Shown here one piece after another: positions 31,493 to 40,335 of a stretch of DNA of 64,000 nucleotides. A program made the translations under genes and the position numbers. Origin of the DNA: Salinibacterium sp. dk2585 (GTDB lineage Bacteria; Actinomycetota; Actinomycetes; Actinomycetales; Microbacteriaceae); assembly GCF_008001035.1 (NCBI RefSeq), contig NZ_CP042856.1:62001-126000 (forward strand), read 5' to 3'. The number at the start of each line of letters is the position of its first letter. Position 1 is the first letter of the stretch. Below the pieces are notes generated by a model. The model ran no database searches, was not told the origin of the DNA, and saw nothing but the letters and a program-made list of their open reading frames with translations.

Positions 31493-32398
31493 TTAAGCCA
31501 CAAGCGACTTGGCCGTGCGGGCGAGCGCGTCCCGCACAGCGACGATGCCGGGACTCCGCACGGTTGCCTGCCGCGCCGAGGTGAAGATCGTGCGGTGGGG
31601 GTCGCCCCCGAGCGGCAGCAGCGTCACGGTGCGCTCGCGTTCCGTCCACACGAGGTCGGGCAGCAGGGCGACCGCGTTGCCCGACTCGATGAGGCGGATC
31701 TGCGCCTGCAAGTCCGCGGTCTCGAAGCGCACATCGGGTTCGAAGCCGGCCTGACGGCAGGCCTGTTCGGCCCAGTGGCGGGACGCCGCACCGCGGGGTT
31801 CCATGACCCAGGGCGAGGCCCCGGCATCCGATATCGAGCGCATGGCGGAGTCGGGCGGCACCGCGAGCGAGATGGCGTCGCCAGTGAGGCGAACCCGGTC
31901 GAGCTCCGGATGCCGCGGGGCGGCGTGCCCCGGATACTGCTCGGCGATCACGAGGTCGAAGTCGCGGGCCCACGTCTCGGTGAGGGCGGTCTCGGGTTCG
32001 CGCTGCGTCATCTCCACGCGCAACCGCGGATGCTCCCGAGCCAGGAGCGTGAGCGCGCGCGGCATGAGGGCCAGCGCCGCCGACTGGAACACCGCCAGCC
32101 GCACGACGCCGGTCGCCGTCGTGAACGACTGGGCGAGCTCGGACTCCGCAAGCTCGAGCCGCTCTAGCACCGCCGTCGTGTGCTCGACGAGCAACTCGGC
32201 CTGCGCCGTGAGGTGCACCCGCCGGCCAACCTTGCGCAGCAGCTCGACCCCGACTTCGCGCTCGAGTTGCGCGAGCTGCTGTGAGACGGAGGAGGGGCTC
32301 TGGTTGAGGGCGGAGGCCACTTCCGCGAGCGTGCCGCGAATCGCGAGTTCCCGCAGCAGCCGCAGGCGCCTGACGTCGAGCACGCGCCCCCCCATCAT
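31493..32398 (-). CDS. LysR-family regulator, probably of putA
   Basis: A 301-residue LysR-type regulator. The DNA-binding domain (about 5-65) reads LDVRRLRLLRELAIRGTLAE then VASALNQSPSSVSQQLAQLE. The effector domain (about 95-295) is of the IciA/ArgP-like actinobacterial type. It starts at ATG 32398 (32395 also possible) and is divergent from putA with a 100-base gap containing a perfect palindrome. By position it should control proline use; that is inferred. Confidence 0.88.
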   Translation of the reverse strand: MMGGRVLDVRRLRLLRELAIRGTLAEVASALNQSPSSVSQQLAQLEREVGVELLRKVGRRVHLTAQAELLVEHTTAVLERLELAESELAQSFTTATGVVRLAVFQSAALALMPRALTLLAREHPRLRVEMTQREPETALTETWARDFDLVIAEQYPGHAAPRHPELDRVRLTGDAISLAVPPDSAMRSISDAGASPWVMEPRGAASRHWAEQACRQAGFEPDVRFETADLQAQIRLIESGNAVALLPDLVWTERERTVTLLPLGGDPHRTIFTSARQATVRSPGIVAVRDALARTAKSLVA

Positions 32399-32410
32399 GA
32401 AGCTGAACTG

Positions 32411-32422
32411 ACCGATATCGGT
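32411..32422. promoter_or_regulatory. Perfect palindrome in the LysR-putA gap
   Basis: ACCGATATCGGT, 12 bases, fully symmetric, 13 bases from the LysR start and 77 from putA. It is a candidate operator. No other hairpin is in the gap. Confidence 0.45.
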
Positions 32423-32498
32423 AAGAAAAGATCGCTTTACCTTACCTGAGTGACGACAACATACTGGCATCACAGCACCAGCCACAGACAGGAACACC

Positions 32499-35400
32499 GT
32501 GACTATCACCACCCCAGGCACCGCCCCCGCCGACATCCCCGACGTCGATGCCTCCCTCGCGCAGGAGGTGACGGCCCTCGTCCGAAAGTGGCTGACAGAA
32601 GCCTCCGCGTACCCCGTTGACTCCTCGGCGCAGCAGCTCGCGGGAGTGCTTCGTGACCCAAACGGTCTCGACTTCACCGTGGGCTTCGTCGACGGCGTCG
32701 TGCGCCCAGAAGATCACGCCGTCGCCGCCAAGAACTTGCGGATGATTGCGCCGAAGGTTCCCGCCTTCCTTCCCTGGTACATGCGGGGTGCCGTGCGCCT
32801 CGGCGGTGTCGTCGCACCCATGCTTCCTGGTGTGGTCGTGCCCATCGCGCAGGGGGTTCTACGTCGCATGGTGGGCCACCTGATCATCGATGCGACGGCA
32901 AGCCGCCTCGGACCCGCGATTACGAGGATCCGCAGGCCGGGCATCCGCCTCAACATGAACCTCCTCGGAGAGGCCGTGCTCGGTGGGCACGAGGCACAGC
33001 GTCGCCTCGACGGCACCCGCAAGCTCCTCGCCCGAGACGACGTCGACTACGTCTCCATCAAGGTCTCGTCGACGACGGCGCCGCACAACCCATGGGCGTT
33101 CGACGAGACAGTCGACCATGTTGTTGAGAAGCTCGCTCCCCTCTACGCCCTTGCGGCCAACGCCGAGACCCCCAAGTTCGTCAACCTGGACATGGAGGAG
33201 TACAAGGATCTCGACATGACGATCGCGGTCTTCCAGCGCATCCTCGACGACCCGAAGCTCCTGAACCTCGAGGCCGGGATCGTGCTGCAGGCCTACCTCC
33301 CCGACGCGATGAGCGCCATGATCCGCCTACAGGAGTGGGCGGCCGCCCGCCGCGCTCGCGGGGGTGCCGCGATCAAGGTTCGCGTCGTCAAGGGCGCCAA
33401 CCTTCCCATGGAGCAGGTCGAGGCGTCGCTGCACGACTGGCCGCTCGCGACCTGGGGCAGCAAGCAGGAAAGTGACACGCACTACAAGCGCGTCATCAAC
33501 TACGCCCTTCACCCCGACCGCATCGACAACGTGCGCATTGGCGTCGCCGGCCACAACCTCTTCGACCTCGCATTCTCGTGGCTGCTCGCAAAGCGCCGTG
33601 GCCTCGAGCGCGGCATCGAGTTCGAGATGCTGCTTGGCATGGCGCAGGGCCAGGCGGAGGCGGTGCGTCGCGACGTCGGCGCGCTCCTCCTCTACACACC
33701 CGTGGTGCACCCCAAGGAGTTCGACGTGGCCATCGCGTACCTGATCCGCCGCCTCGAGGAGGGCGCGAGCCAGGAGAACTTCATGTCGGCCGTCTTCGAG
33801 TTGAGCAGCAATGAGAAGCTCTTCGAGCGCGAGCAGCAGCGCTTCCTCTCCTCCCTCGCCGAGCTCGACGGCACCGTCCCGCCCGCGAACCGCCAGCAGG
33901 ACCGCCGCAAGGCTGAGGCGCCGTTCCCCTCGGTGGGCTTCGACAACACGCCCGACACCGACCCCTCCCTCCCGGGCAACCGCGAGTGGGGCAAGGCGAT
34001 CCTCGCGCGAGTGCCGAAGAGCACACTCGGCAACGAGACGGTTGCCGCCAACACCCTGACCTCGGCGGATGCCGTCGCGAAGGCGATCACGAAGGCCGTC
34101 GATGCGGGCGCCGCCTGGGGTGCCATGTCGGGCGCGGAGCGCGCCGTTATCCTGCACCGTGCGGGGGATGCGCTTGCCGTACGCCGCGCCGACCTCATGG
34201 AGGTCATGGCCTCCGAGACGGGCAAGACCCTCGACCAGTCCGACCCCGAGGTGTCTGAGGCGATCGACTTCGCCAACTACTACGCCGAACTGGCCCGCGA
34301 ACTCGACGATGTGGACGGCGCGCGGTTCACGCCGGCCCGCCTCACGGTTGTGACGCCGCCGTGGAACTTCCCGGTCGCCATCCCCGCCGGTTCCACGCTC
34401 GCGGCCCTCGCTGCAGGTTCGGCCGTCATCATCAAACCTGCTCGCCAGGCCCGGCGCTCGGGTGCCGTCATGGTCGAGGCGCTGTGGGAGGCCGGAGTTC
34501 CGCGCGAGGTGCTGCAGTATGTGCAGCTCTCCGACTCGAGCCTGGGCGAGAAGCTCGTGGCCGACGAGCGCGTCGATCGGGTGATCCTGACGGGTGGCTA
34601 CGAAACTGCCGAACTGTTCCGTTCGTTCCGCAGTGACCTGCCGCTGCTTGCCGAGACGAGTGGCAAGAACGCCATCATCGTCACCCCGAGCGCCGACCTC
34701 GACCTCGCCGCGAAGGATGTCGCCTACTCAGCTTTCGGCCACGCTGGCCAGAAGTGCTCCGCCGCCTCCCTCGTCATCTTGGTCGGGTCCGTCGCCAAGT
34801 CGCGCCGCTTCCACGACCAGCTGCTCGACGCCGTGCGCTCGCTTGAGGTGGGCTACCCGCAGGACGCTGCGACGCGCATGGGACCTATCATCGAGCCGGC
34901 GAAGGGCAAGCTGCTCGACGCGCTCACGACGCTGCAGAGCGGTGAGAAGTGGGTCGTCACGCCCAAGAAGCTCGATGACACCGGTCGCCTCTGGACCCCG
35001 GGCGTGCGCACGGGCGTCAAGCGCGGCTCCTACTTCCACATGACGGAGTTCTTCGGCCCTGTGCTGGGCGTCATGACGGCCGCCACGCTCGAGGAGGCCA
35101 TCGAGATCCAGAACGAGGTCGACTACGGACTCACGGCCGGCCTCCACTCACTCGACCGTTCGGAGTTGGCGCTCTGGATCGACCGGGTGCAGGCAGGCAA
35201 TCTCTACGTCAACCGCGGCATCACGGGTGCGATCGTGCAGCGCCAGCCCTTCGGAGGCTGGAAGAAGTCGGCAGTCGGCGCCGGCACGAAGGCCGGTGGC
35301 CCCAACTACCTGATCGGCCTCGGCAGCTGGTCGTCGGCGCAGGCGACCGCGGATGCCACGCCGACGACTGCCGCCCGTGCCCTGATGGAGGCGGCCGGTG

Positions 35401-35933
35401 CTGAGCACAGGGAGCATCTTCGGCGGGCATTCGCGAGCGACGCCGCCTGGTGGGCCAAGGAGTTCGGCGTCTCGAAGGACGTCTCGGGCCTGATGGCCGA
35501 GCGGAACATCTTCCGCTACCGCCCCATCCCCGCGGTCGTGCGCCTCGCCGAGGCAGGCTCCGTCACGGAGTTCCTTCGTGTCGTCGGTGCCGCTCTCACG
35601 GCGGGCGCGCCCATTACTGTCTCGAGCGCGGTCGAGCTGCCGGGACGGGTCGCCTCCCTGCTGCACAGCCGAGGCATCCGCTCGACGGTCGAACCGGATG
35701 GCGCCTGGCTCGCGTCGCTCGCGCAGCTCGAGGGTGGTCGCATCCGCCTTGTCGGCGCCCCCGCGTCGACGGTCGCCGACGCGACCTCGGGTCGCCCCGA
35801 CGTCGCGGTCTACGCCGAGCCCGTGACGGAGTCCGGCCGGGTCGAGTTGCTGCCGTTCCTGCAGGAGCAGGCCGTGAGCATCACGGCGCACCGTTTCGGC
35901 ACGCCGAGCACCTTTTCGCGCGACGTGATCTGA
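32499..35933 (+). CDS. putA: Bifunctional proline dehydrogenase / delta-1-pyrroline-5-carboxylate dehydrogenase
   Basis: PutA (1144 residues) converts proline to glutamate in two steps. The FAD-dependent proline dehydrogenase barrel is at about 85-450 (NMNLLGEAVLGGHEAQRRLD; VKGANLPMEQVEASLHDWPL; GVAGHNLFDLAFSWLL). The aldehyde dehydrogenase is at about 510-960, with the general base E719 in LAETSGKN and the nucleophile C753 in GQKCSAASL. The last about 180 residues form an extra C-terminal domain. There is no N-terminal DNA-binding domain, so regulation falls to another protein, probably the divergent LysR. GTG 32499 follows CAGGAA. Confidence 0.96.
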   Translation: MTITTPGTAPADIPDVDASLAQEVTALVRKWLTEASAYPVDSSAQQLAGVLRDPNGLDFTVGFVDGVVRPEDHAVAAKNLRMIAPKVPAFLPWYMRGAVRLGGVVAPMLPGVVVPIAQGVLRRMVGHLIIDATASRLGPAITRIRRPGIRLNMNLLGEAVLGGHEAQRRLDGTRKLLARDDVDYVSIKVSSTTAPHNPWAFDETVDHVVEKLAPLYALAANAETPKFVNLDMEEYKDLDMTIAVFQRILDDPKLLNLEAGIVLQAYLPDAMSAMIRLQEWAAARRARGGAAIKVRVVKGANLPMEQVEASLHDWPLATWGSKQESDTHYKRVINYALHPDRIDNVRIGVAGHNLFDLAFSWLLAKRRGLERGIEFEMLLGMAQGQAEAVRRDVGALLLYTPVVHPKEFDVAIAYLIRRLEEGASQENFMSAVFELSSNEKLFEREQQRFLSSLAELDGTVPPANRQQDRRKAEAPFPSVGFDNTPDTDPSLPGNREWGKAILARVPKSTLGNETVAANTLTSADAVAKAITKAVDAGAAWGAMSGAERAVILHRAGDALAVRRADLMEVMASETGKTLDQSDPEVSEAIDFANYYAELARELDDVDGARFTPARLTVVTPPWNFPVAIPAGSTLAALAAGSAVIIKPARQARRSGAVMVEALWEAGVPREVLQYVQLSDSSLGEKLVADERVDRVILTGGYETAELFRSFRSDLPLLAETSGKNAIIVTPSADLDLAAKDVAYSAFGHAGQKCSAASLVILVGSVAKSRRFHDQLLDAVRSLEVGYPQDAATRMGPIIEPAKGKLLDALTTLQSGEKWVVTPKKLDDTGRLWTPGVRTGVKRGSYFHMTEFFGPVLGVMTAATLEEAIEIQNEVDYGLTAGLHSLDRSELALWIDRVQAGNLYVNRGITGAIVQRQPFGGWKKSAVGAGTKAGGPNYLIGLGSWSSAQATADATPTTAARALMEAAGAEHREHLRRAFASDAAWWAKEFGVSKDVSGLMAERNIFRYRPIPAVVRLAEAGSVTEFLRVVGAALTAGAPITVSSAVELPGRVASLLHSRGIRSTVEPDGAWLASLAQLEGGRIRLVGAPASTVADATSGRPDVAVYAEPVTESGRVELLPFLQEQAVSITAHRFGTPSTFSRDVI

Positions 35934-35956
35934 GTGTCGGTGCTAGCGTGTGGGCC

Positions 35957-36346
35957 GTGAATGACGGAGCCTCGCCCCAACAGCCCGACCCCGCTTCCGC
36001 TGGCGACTTCGCGTTCATCGCGGGGCGGCGCAACAGTGCGCCGCTCGCCACGGCGGCGCTGGCTGTCGCGCTCGTGATCCCCGTGCTGAGGCTCGTCTTC
36101 AGCGCGGTCTCGGCGTCGGTGCTGGCGGCCCGCGACTTTCCCATGGTCTCCGTCGTGGCGGTCGTCGAGGGCATCATCGTGTTCCTGCTGGCTGTCGCCG
36201 CCCTGGTCCTGGGCGCCGTTGTCCTCGCCCGCCGACGCAATGGCCGCGCGAGGGCGGGTGCCGCGATCGGCATCGCGGCCGTCGCGCTCTGGAACATCGT
36301 CGTTGGCCTCATCAACGGCGCGCTGCTTGAGGCCTTCCTCGGCTGA
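35957..36346 (+). CDS. Small membrane protein of unknown function
   Basis: A 129-residue protein with a short hydrophilic N-terminus and three membrane helices (about 30-55, 63-90, 100-122), plus an arginine-rich loop ARRRNGRARAG. This resembles DUF4190-like small membrane proteins, but I cannot assign a family with confidence. GTG 35957 has TAGCGT 7 bases upstream. It is 23 bases after putA and converges with the DinB-like gene only 3 bases away. Confidence 0.7.
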   Translation: MNDGASPQQPDPASAGDFAFIAGRRNSAPLATAALAVALVIPVLRLVFSAVSASVLAARDFPMVSVVAVVEGIIVFLLAVAALVLGAVVLARRRNGRARAGAAIGIAAVALWNIVVGLINGALLEAFLG

Positions 36347-36349
36347 CGG

Positions 36350-36916
36350 TCAGCGCTGGAAGGTCGCGGCGGCGGCCTCCAGTCGTGCGCGGTGCTCGGC
36401 CCAGTCGCGATCCCTGACGTTCGGGTCGCCGGGTCGCAGGCCCGCCTGGCCGTCGATCAGTTCGCGGATGATGTCCGCATGTCCTGCGTGACGGGCGGTC
36501 TCCCTCGTCATGTGTACGAGCAGGTTGCCGAGGTTCGTGTTGCGGCGCTCGGGCGTCCACCAGGGTACGTAGGCGGGTGAATCGAGCCCGAGGGCCTCGA
36601 TCGTCTCCTCGGTTTTCACTGCCGAGAAGTGGTGCAACTCGATGATGGTCGCGCTGCTCTCCTCGGGGGTGGCCCACATATCGGCCTCCTCGTCTGCACC
36701 ATCCGCATACCAGGCCAGTTGCCTGCCGGGCCGCCCGAAGGCGTCGGTGAAGTAGCCGAGCTCGACGCTCGCTACGTGCTTCACGAGGCCGAGCAGGTTG
36801 GTGCCCGTGTTGGTCATCGGTCGCCGCATGTCGTATTCGCTGAGCCCATCCAGCTTCGCCAGCAGGTCCGAGCGAGCCAGCCGCAGGCCGTCTCGCAGTA
36901 TCTCCGTGATGTCCAT
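36350..36916 (-). CDS. DinB/DUF664-family protein
   Basis: A 188-residue four-helix-bundle protein of the DinB/DUF664 group, typical of putative metal-dependent or mycothiol-linked enzymes in actinobacteria. The three expected metal-ligand histidines sit in LLGLVKHVASVELGYF, IELHHFSAVKTEE and TRETARHAGHADIIRELI. Activity is unknown. ATG 36916 is chosen. A chance frame continues upstream to 37369 but overlaps the next gene. Confidence 0.88.
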   Translation of the reverse strand: MDITEILRDGLRLARSDLLAKLDGLSEYDMRRPMTNTGTNLLGLVKHVASVELGYFTDAFGRPGRQLAWYADGADEEADMWATPEESSATIIELHHFSAVKTEETIEALGLDSPAYVPWWTPERRNTNLGNLLVHMTRETARHAGHADIIRELIDGQAGLRPGDPNVRDRDWAEHRARLEAAAATFQR

Positions 36917-36982
36917 CCGCCCAGCATGGTCCCTCCACTGGTCCGACTGAAACCCCCAGTCGCCCGCTGTTAGCGTTGCCGG

Positions 36983-37432
36983 GTGAGACTCTGGTCGGTG
37001 CATCCGCGGTTCCTCGACCGACAGGCACTCGTCGCGTGCTGGCGGGAGGGGCTCCTCGCCCAGGCCGTCATCGGCAAGACGAGCGGCGGATACTCGCAGC
37101 ACCCGCAGCTCATCCGGTTTCGCGCGACGCCGGAGCCGCTCGCAAGCCTGGGTGCCTTCCTCGCGGAGGTCGCCGACGAAGCGGATGCCCGCGGCTACCG
37201 TTTCGCCCGCGACAAGATCCTGCGGCATCCCGATGCGGCCACGCCTCTGTCGCTCCTCGAGCTCACGGCCGGCCAGCTCGACTACGAGTGGCGCCACCTC
37301 ATGGCGAAGTTGGAGTCGCGAAGCCCGGACCGGGCCGCTGTCTTCGCCGGGGCGGCGCCGGAACCGCATCCTGTTTTCACGGTCGTGCCGGGCCCCATCG
37401 AGCCGTGGGAGCGCGTCACGGCGCCGGAGTGA
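36983..37432 (+). CDS. Pyrimidine-dimer DNA glycosylase (Pyr_excise family)
   Basis: A 149-residue protein of the T4 endonuclease V-like (Pyr_excise) family, predicted to start repair of UV-induced pyrimidine dimers. The family signature is MRLWSVHPRFLDRQALVACW, then REGLLAQAVI and QHPQLIRFRATPEPLASLGA. The end (HPVFTVVPGPIEPWE) is also conserved as I know the family. GTG 36983 has TAGCGT 6 bases upstream. Its 3' end overlaps the convergent protease gene by 17 bases. Confidence 0.85.
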   Translation: MRLWSVHPRFLDRQALVACWREGLLAQAVIGKTSGGYSQHPQLIRFRATPEPLASLGAFLAEVADEADARGYRFARDKILRHPDAATPLSLLELTAGQLDYEWRHLMAKLESRSPDRAAVFAGAAPEPHPVFTVVPGPIEPWERVTAPE

Positions 37433-38336
37433 CCTCCAGTTTCTCCTGGCGCACGGGCCACTTGCGGAGTGCGACTAGTGCGACGATCGCAATCGCCATG
37501 ACGATCCACCCCGGGTAGCCGAGCAGCGAGCCCGAGAGGTTGTCGTACGGCGACCCGGCCGCGAGCAGCAGCACGGGCAGCCCGGCGGCGCCGTTGATGA
37601 AGCCGTGGGCGATGCCTGCCGTCCAGACGGTGCCGGAGCGGAGGGTGAGCCAGCCGAGGAGCACCGAGACGAGCGTCGTAAAGACGACCATGAGCAGGAG
37701 TGCCGCGAGGGGGTTCTGCCCGGGGTAGTTGTAGCCGAGCAGCACGACGGGAGCGTGCCAGAGTCCCCACACGATCCCGGTGATGAGCACGGCGGGCCAC
37801 TGGCCGAGCGGGAGCAGGCGCGCTTGCAGGAAGCCGCGCCATCCGATCTCCTCGCCCATTGCGGGAATGACGTTGACGATGGGGATGAAGAGCATGGTCA
37901 CGAGTTGTGTGATGACGATCGCCTGCACTGGCACTCCGAGGTCCATCCCGCCGAGCGCCCCCTCGAGCGTGAGGGCGAATCCGCTGAACTCGAGGAGGTC
38001 GAGGCGGATCCAGCCGAACGCGGCCGCGACGGCCGTCGCCGCGACGACGAAGACGATGGGCCCGAGCCAGGCGAGCAGGATGTAGCCCCACCAGTTGCGG
38101 AACCGGCGGCGGGGCCGCAGGGTCGTCTCGCGGAGGAAGCCCTCCTGCGAGCGGGCCACCCTGTGGGCGATGACGGCAGCGATCGCGGGCATGAACATCA
38201 TCGCGATCAGCACGAGTGGCGCGAAGGGGGAGGCGAGTCCGTCGGGGGAGAACCACAGCGGCAGGGCGACGAGCCACGCCCCCACGAATGCGATGGCGAG
38301 AAAGACGGCGACTCCACGCCGGTCGGTGTGCGACAT
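37416..38336 (-). CDS. CPBP-family intramembrane metalloprotease
   Basis: A 306-residue membrane protein with about eight helices. The CPBP (CAAX protease and bacteriocin-processing) motifs are clear: MGEEIGWRGFLQARLL with the EExxxR group, WGLWHAPVVLLG with the conserved His, and AGIAHGFINGAAGLPV. Such proteins cut peptides within the membrane; some give bacteriocin self-immunity. No bacteriocin gene is nearby. The 3' end overlaps the DNA glycosylase gene. Confidence 0.92.
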   Translation of the reverse strand: MSHTDRRGVAVFLAIAFVGAWLVALPLWFSPDGLASPFAPLVLIAMMFMPAIAAVIAHRVARSQEGFLRETTLRPRRRFRNWWGYILLAWLGPIVFVVAATAVAAAFGWIRLDLLEFSGFALTLEGALGGMDLGVPVQAIVITQLVTMLFIPIVNVIPAMGEEIGWRGFLQARLLPLGQWPAVLITGIVWGLWHAPVVLLGYNYPGQNPLAALLLMVVFTTLVSVLLGWLTLRSGTVWTAGIAHGFINGAAGLPVLLLAAGSPYDNLSGSLLGYPGWIVMAIAIVALVALRKWPVRQEKLEVTPAP

Positions 38337-38404
38337 TCGGATACTCCTTGGTTGGATGCGGCCTGAACGAGGCTACAGGGCGGCCGTCACGACGACGGGG
38401 ACCC

Positions 38405-39517
38405 TCAGCGACACCCGCGCGACAGCTCGATCAACTCGTCTGAGGGCCTGCCGTAGAGCGACTCGCCATTGCCCTCCCGCTCATAGCCCAGGCCAATGGC
38501 CCACGCTGTTGCGAACACCTCGGGCTGGCTGTCGAAACCATCGACGAAGAGTGCCATGCACTTGCTCGTGATCGAGTGTCCGACCTCGTGCGCGACGAGG
38601 GATGCGACGGCCGGGTTGCGGTGCCACTGGGCGGCGACGCTGTCGCTCAGGGTGATGGTCGAGTAACCCCCATGACCGGTGTTCCACGTGGCGGTGCCGC
38701 CGTAGCTGCCGTTCGCGCCGTAGCCGTTGACGATGGGAGCCCAGTCGAAGTCGAGCATGACCCCGCCCGCGATCGAGCGGGCGAAGGCCTCGACCTCCGC
38801 GCGGGCGTTGTACAGGGGCCCCGCCTTCTCCGCCTCCTCCGCGGCGTGCGAGGCGGCGAGGATCGCGACGACGCTCGCGTAGGTGGAGACCGTGGTGGGG
38901 GCATCCGGGGCCCAACTCTCTTCAGGAAGTGATGCGGTGACCTCGCGGTAGGCGATGCGCGCCAAGTTCGCTGCCGACGCGAACCGCGCCTCGACGGATG
39001 CCGCAGCCTCCGGCAGTGCCACCATGTACGCTTCACCGGCCGCCGTTACATCCCCCGTCGCGGCCTCGAGTTCGGCTGCGCCCCTGCGCACCCCGGCCGC
39101 CTGCTCTCGGAACCCTTCCGCATGGTCGCGCAGTTCCTCCGCCGCGGAGTCGGGCACCGACGACGGCACCGTCGGGACCTCGACGAGCTCGCCGCCGTCG
39201 AGCCGACGTGTGAGCTCGCCGGTCGCATCGCTCAGCGCGGCAAGCGCATCGGGGTCACCGTGCTGGCCGTCGGCGGCTGCCAGCACGGCGTCCGCAAGCG
39301 ACCGCGTCTCATCCGCACGCTCCCGCACCGTTTCGAGCGCCGCCGTGGCATCCTGAATCTCGCCGGCGGCCGCCGTGTAGTCCGCGCGGGCCGCCCCGAG
39401 TTGTTGCTGCACCCAGATCATGGGGGTCGCGATCGCAACGGCCGCCACGAACGCCACCACGGCGAGCCACAGCGCCACACGGCGCCGCGGGTGGGCGACG
39501 GGCGGTTCTGCGGTCAT
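38405..39517 (-). CDS. Membrane-anchored protein with HExxH zinc-protease motif
   Basis: A 370-residue protein with one N-terminal membrane helix (about 14-35), a long extracellular Ala/Glu helical region (about 40-205), and a C-terminal domain with the zinc motif VASLVAHEVGHSITSKCMAL at about residue 310. A possible third ligand is Glu in FDSQPEVFATAWAIG. This suggests an outward-facing metallopeptidase with a coiled-coil stalk. I do not recognise a named family. The upstream neighbour is a VanZ/YjdF-like membrane protein 43 bases away on the same strand. Confidence 0.78.
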   Translation of the reverse strand: MTAEPPVAHPRRRVALWLAVVAFVAAVAIATPMIWVQQQLGAARADYTAAAGEIQDATAALETVRERADETRSLADAVLAAADGQHGDPDALAALSDATGELTRRLDGGELVEVPTVPSSVPDSAAEELRDHAEGFREQAAGVRRGAAELEAATGDVTAAGEAYMVALPEAAASVEARFASAANLARIAYREVTASLPEESWAPDAPTTVSTYASVVAILAASHAAEEAEKAGPLYNARAEVEAFARSIAGGVMLDFDWAPIVNGYGANGSYGGTATWNTGHGGYSTITLSDSVAAQWHRNPAVASLVAHEVGHSITSKCMALFVDGFDSQPEVFATAWAIGLGYEREGNGESLYGRPSDELIELSRGCR

Positions 39518-39560
39518 GGCAGCACAGTATGCCGCGAGCCGCCGACACCCTCCCGCTGCG

Positions 39561-40193
39561 TCAGCGGGTCCGCCCGCGAGACGTGATCGCGAGTACGGCG
39601 CCAGCGATGAGGCCGCCGAGCCCGCCGACCGCGACGTCGCTCAGGGTGTCGAGATAGCCGACGTTGACCGTCTCGTCGATGTAGGTGTGGCCCCACCATT
39701 CGAGGAACTCCCACACGACCGAGAGCGCAAGGCCCAGCGCGGCACCCACGAGCGCTCCGGCGACGACGGATGCCACGGACGTGCGCCCTGGCGAGGGTGC
39801 GAGGGCCGCGGCATCCCACCGTTCCAGCATGATGCGGGCGAGAGCGGCGAGCACCGCGCCGACCGCGAAGTGGGTCGCGAGGTCGATCCAGGCGATCCGC
39901 GCGTAGAGGTCGGCGACGCTGAACCAGGCCGCGGCGAGCAGGAGGGCGCTCGTGGCGCCGTCGAGCGCCGCGGGGAGGGCCGCCGCCCGAGCGAGCAGCA
40001 CGCCGAGGAAGACGAGCATCATGACGGCCGTCTCGACCCAGCCGAGCGCGACGACGGCATAGACGACGGAGATGGGCGCGAGTGCGCGGATGATGTCGGC
40101 GAGCACCGCGGCCAGCGAGTCGGGGCGGCGGAGCAGCCTTGCCACGAAGTCGAGTTCGCGGGTTCCGGCTCGACTGTCCTGCGTGCTGTGCAT
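39561..40193 (-). CDS. Multi-pass membrane protein, VanZ/YjdF-like
   Basis: A 210-residue protein with about five membrane helices (about 25-75 as two, then 85-110, 140-165, 185-205). The conserved-looking polar motifs between helices are IDLATHF and SVVWEFLEWWGHTYIDETVN with LDTLSDVAVGGLGG, a pattern I associate with YjdF/DUF2238-type proteins. ATG 40193 has GAGGGG upstream. A longer frame to 40352 would cross the palindrome at 40235 and is unlikely. Function is unknown. Confidence 0.72.
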   Translation of the reverse strand: MHSTQDSRAGTRELDFVARLLRRPDSLAAVLADIIRALAPISVVYAVVALGWVETAVMMLVFLGVLLARAAALPAALDGATSALLLAAAWFSVADLYARIAWIDLATHFAVGAVLAALARIMLERWDAAALAPSPGRTSVASVVAGALVGAALGLALSVVWEFLEWWGHTYIDETVNVGYLDTLSDVAVGGLGGLIAGAVLAITSRGRTR

Positions 40194-40234
40194 GGGTCCC
40201 CTCGGCATGCGCGGCGTTAGGCTTGATGCTGGCC

Positions 40235-40292
40235 TCAGCGCCGCGCGCAGTCTTGTGCGTGCCGCGCACGAACAAGACTGCGCGTTGCGCTC
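40235..40292. repeat. Palindromic element in the divergent VanZ-like/SulP gap
   Basis: CGCGCAGTCTTGT (40244-40256) pairs perfectly with ACAAGACTGCGCG (40272-40284), with inner GTGCG/CGCAC. The TCTTGTGCGT core also occurs in the element at 12793-12854. Confidence 0.7.
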
Positions 40293-40335
40293 AAACTTAC
40301 GCGTCCCGGTGGCGGGGCGGCACCCAGGAGTCCCC

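Noticed and set aside
37416-37432. Overlapping 3' ends of the DNA glycosylase and CPBP genes as a sign of a wrong call
   Set aside because: Both proteins keep family motifs; short convergent overlaps are common in compact genomes.
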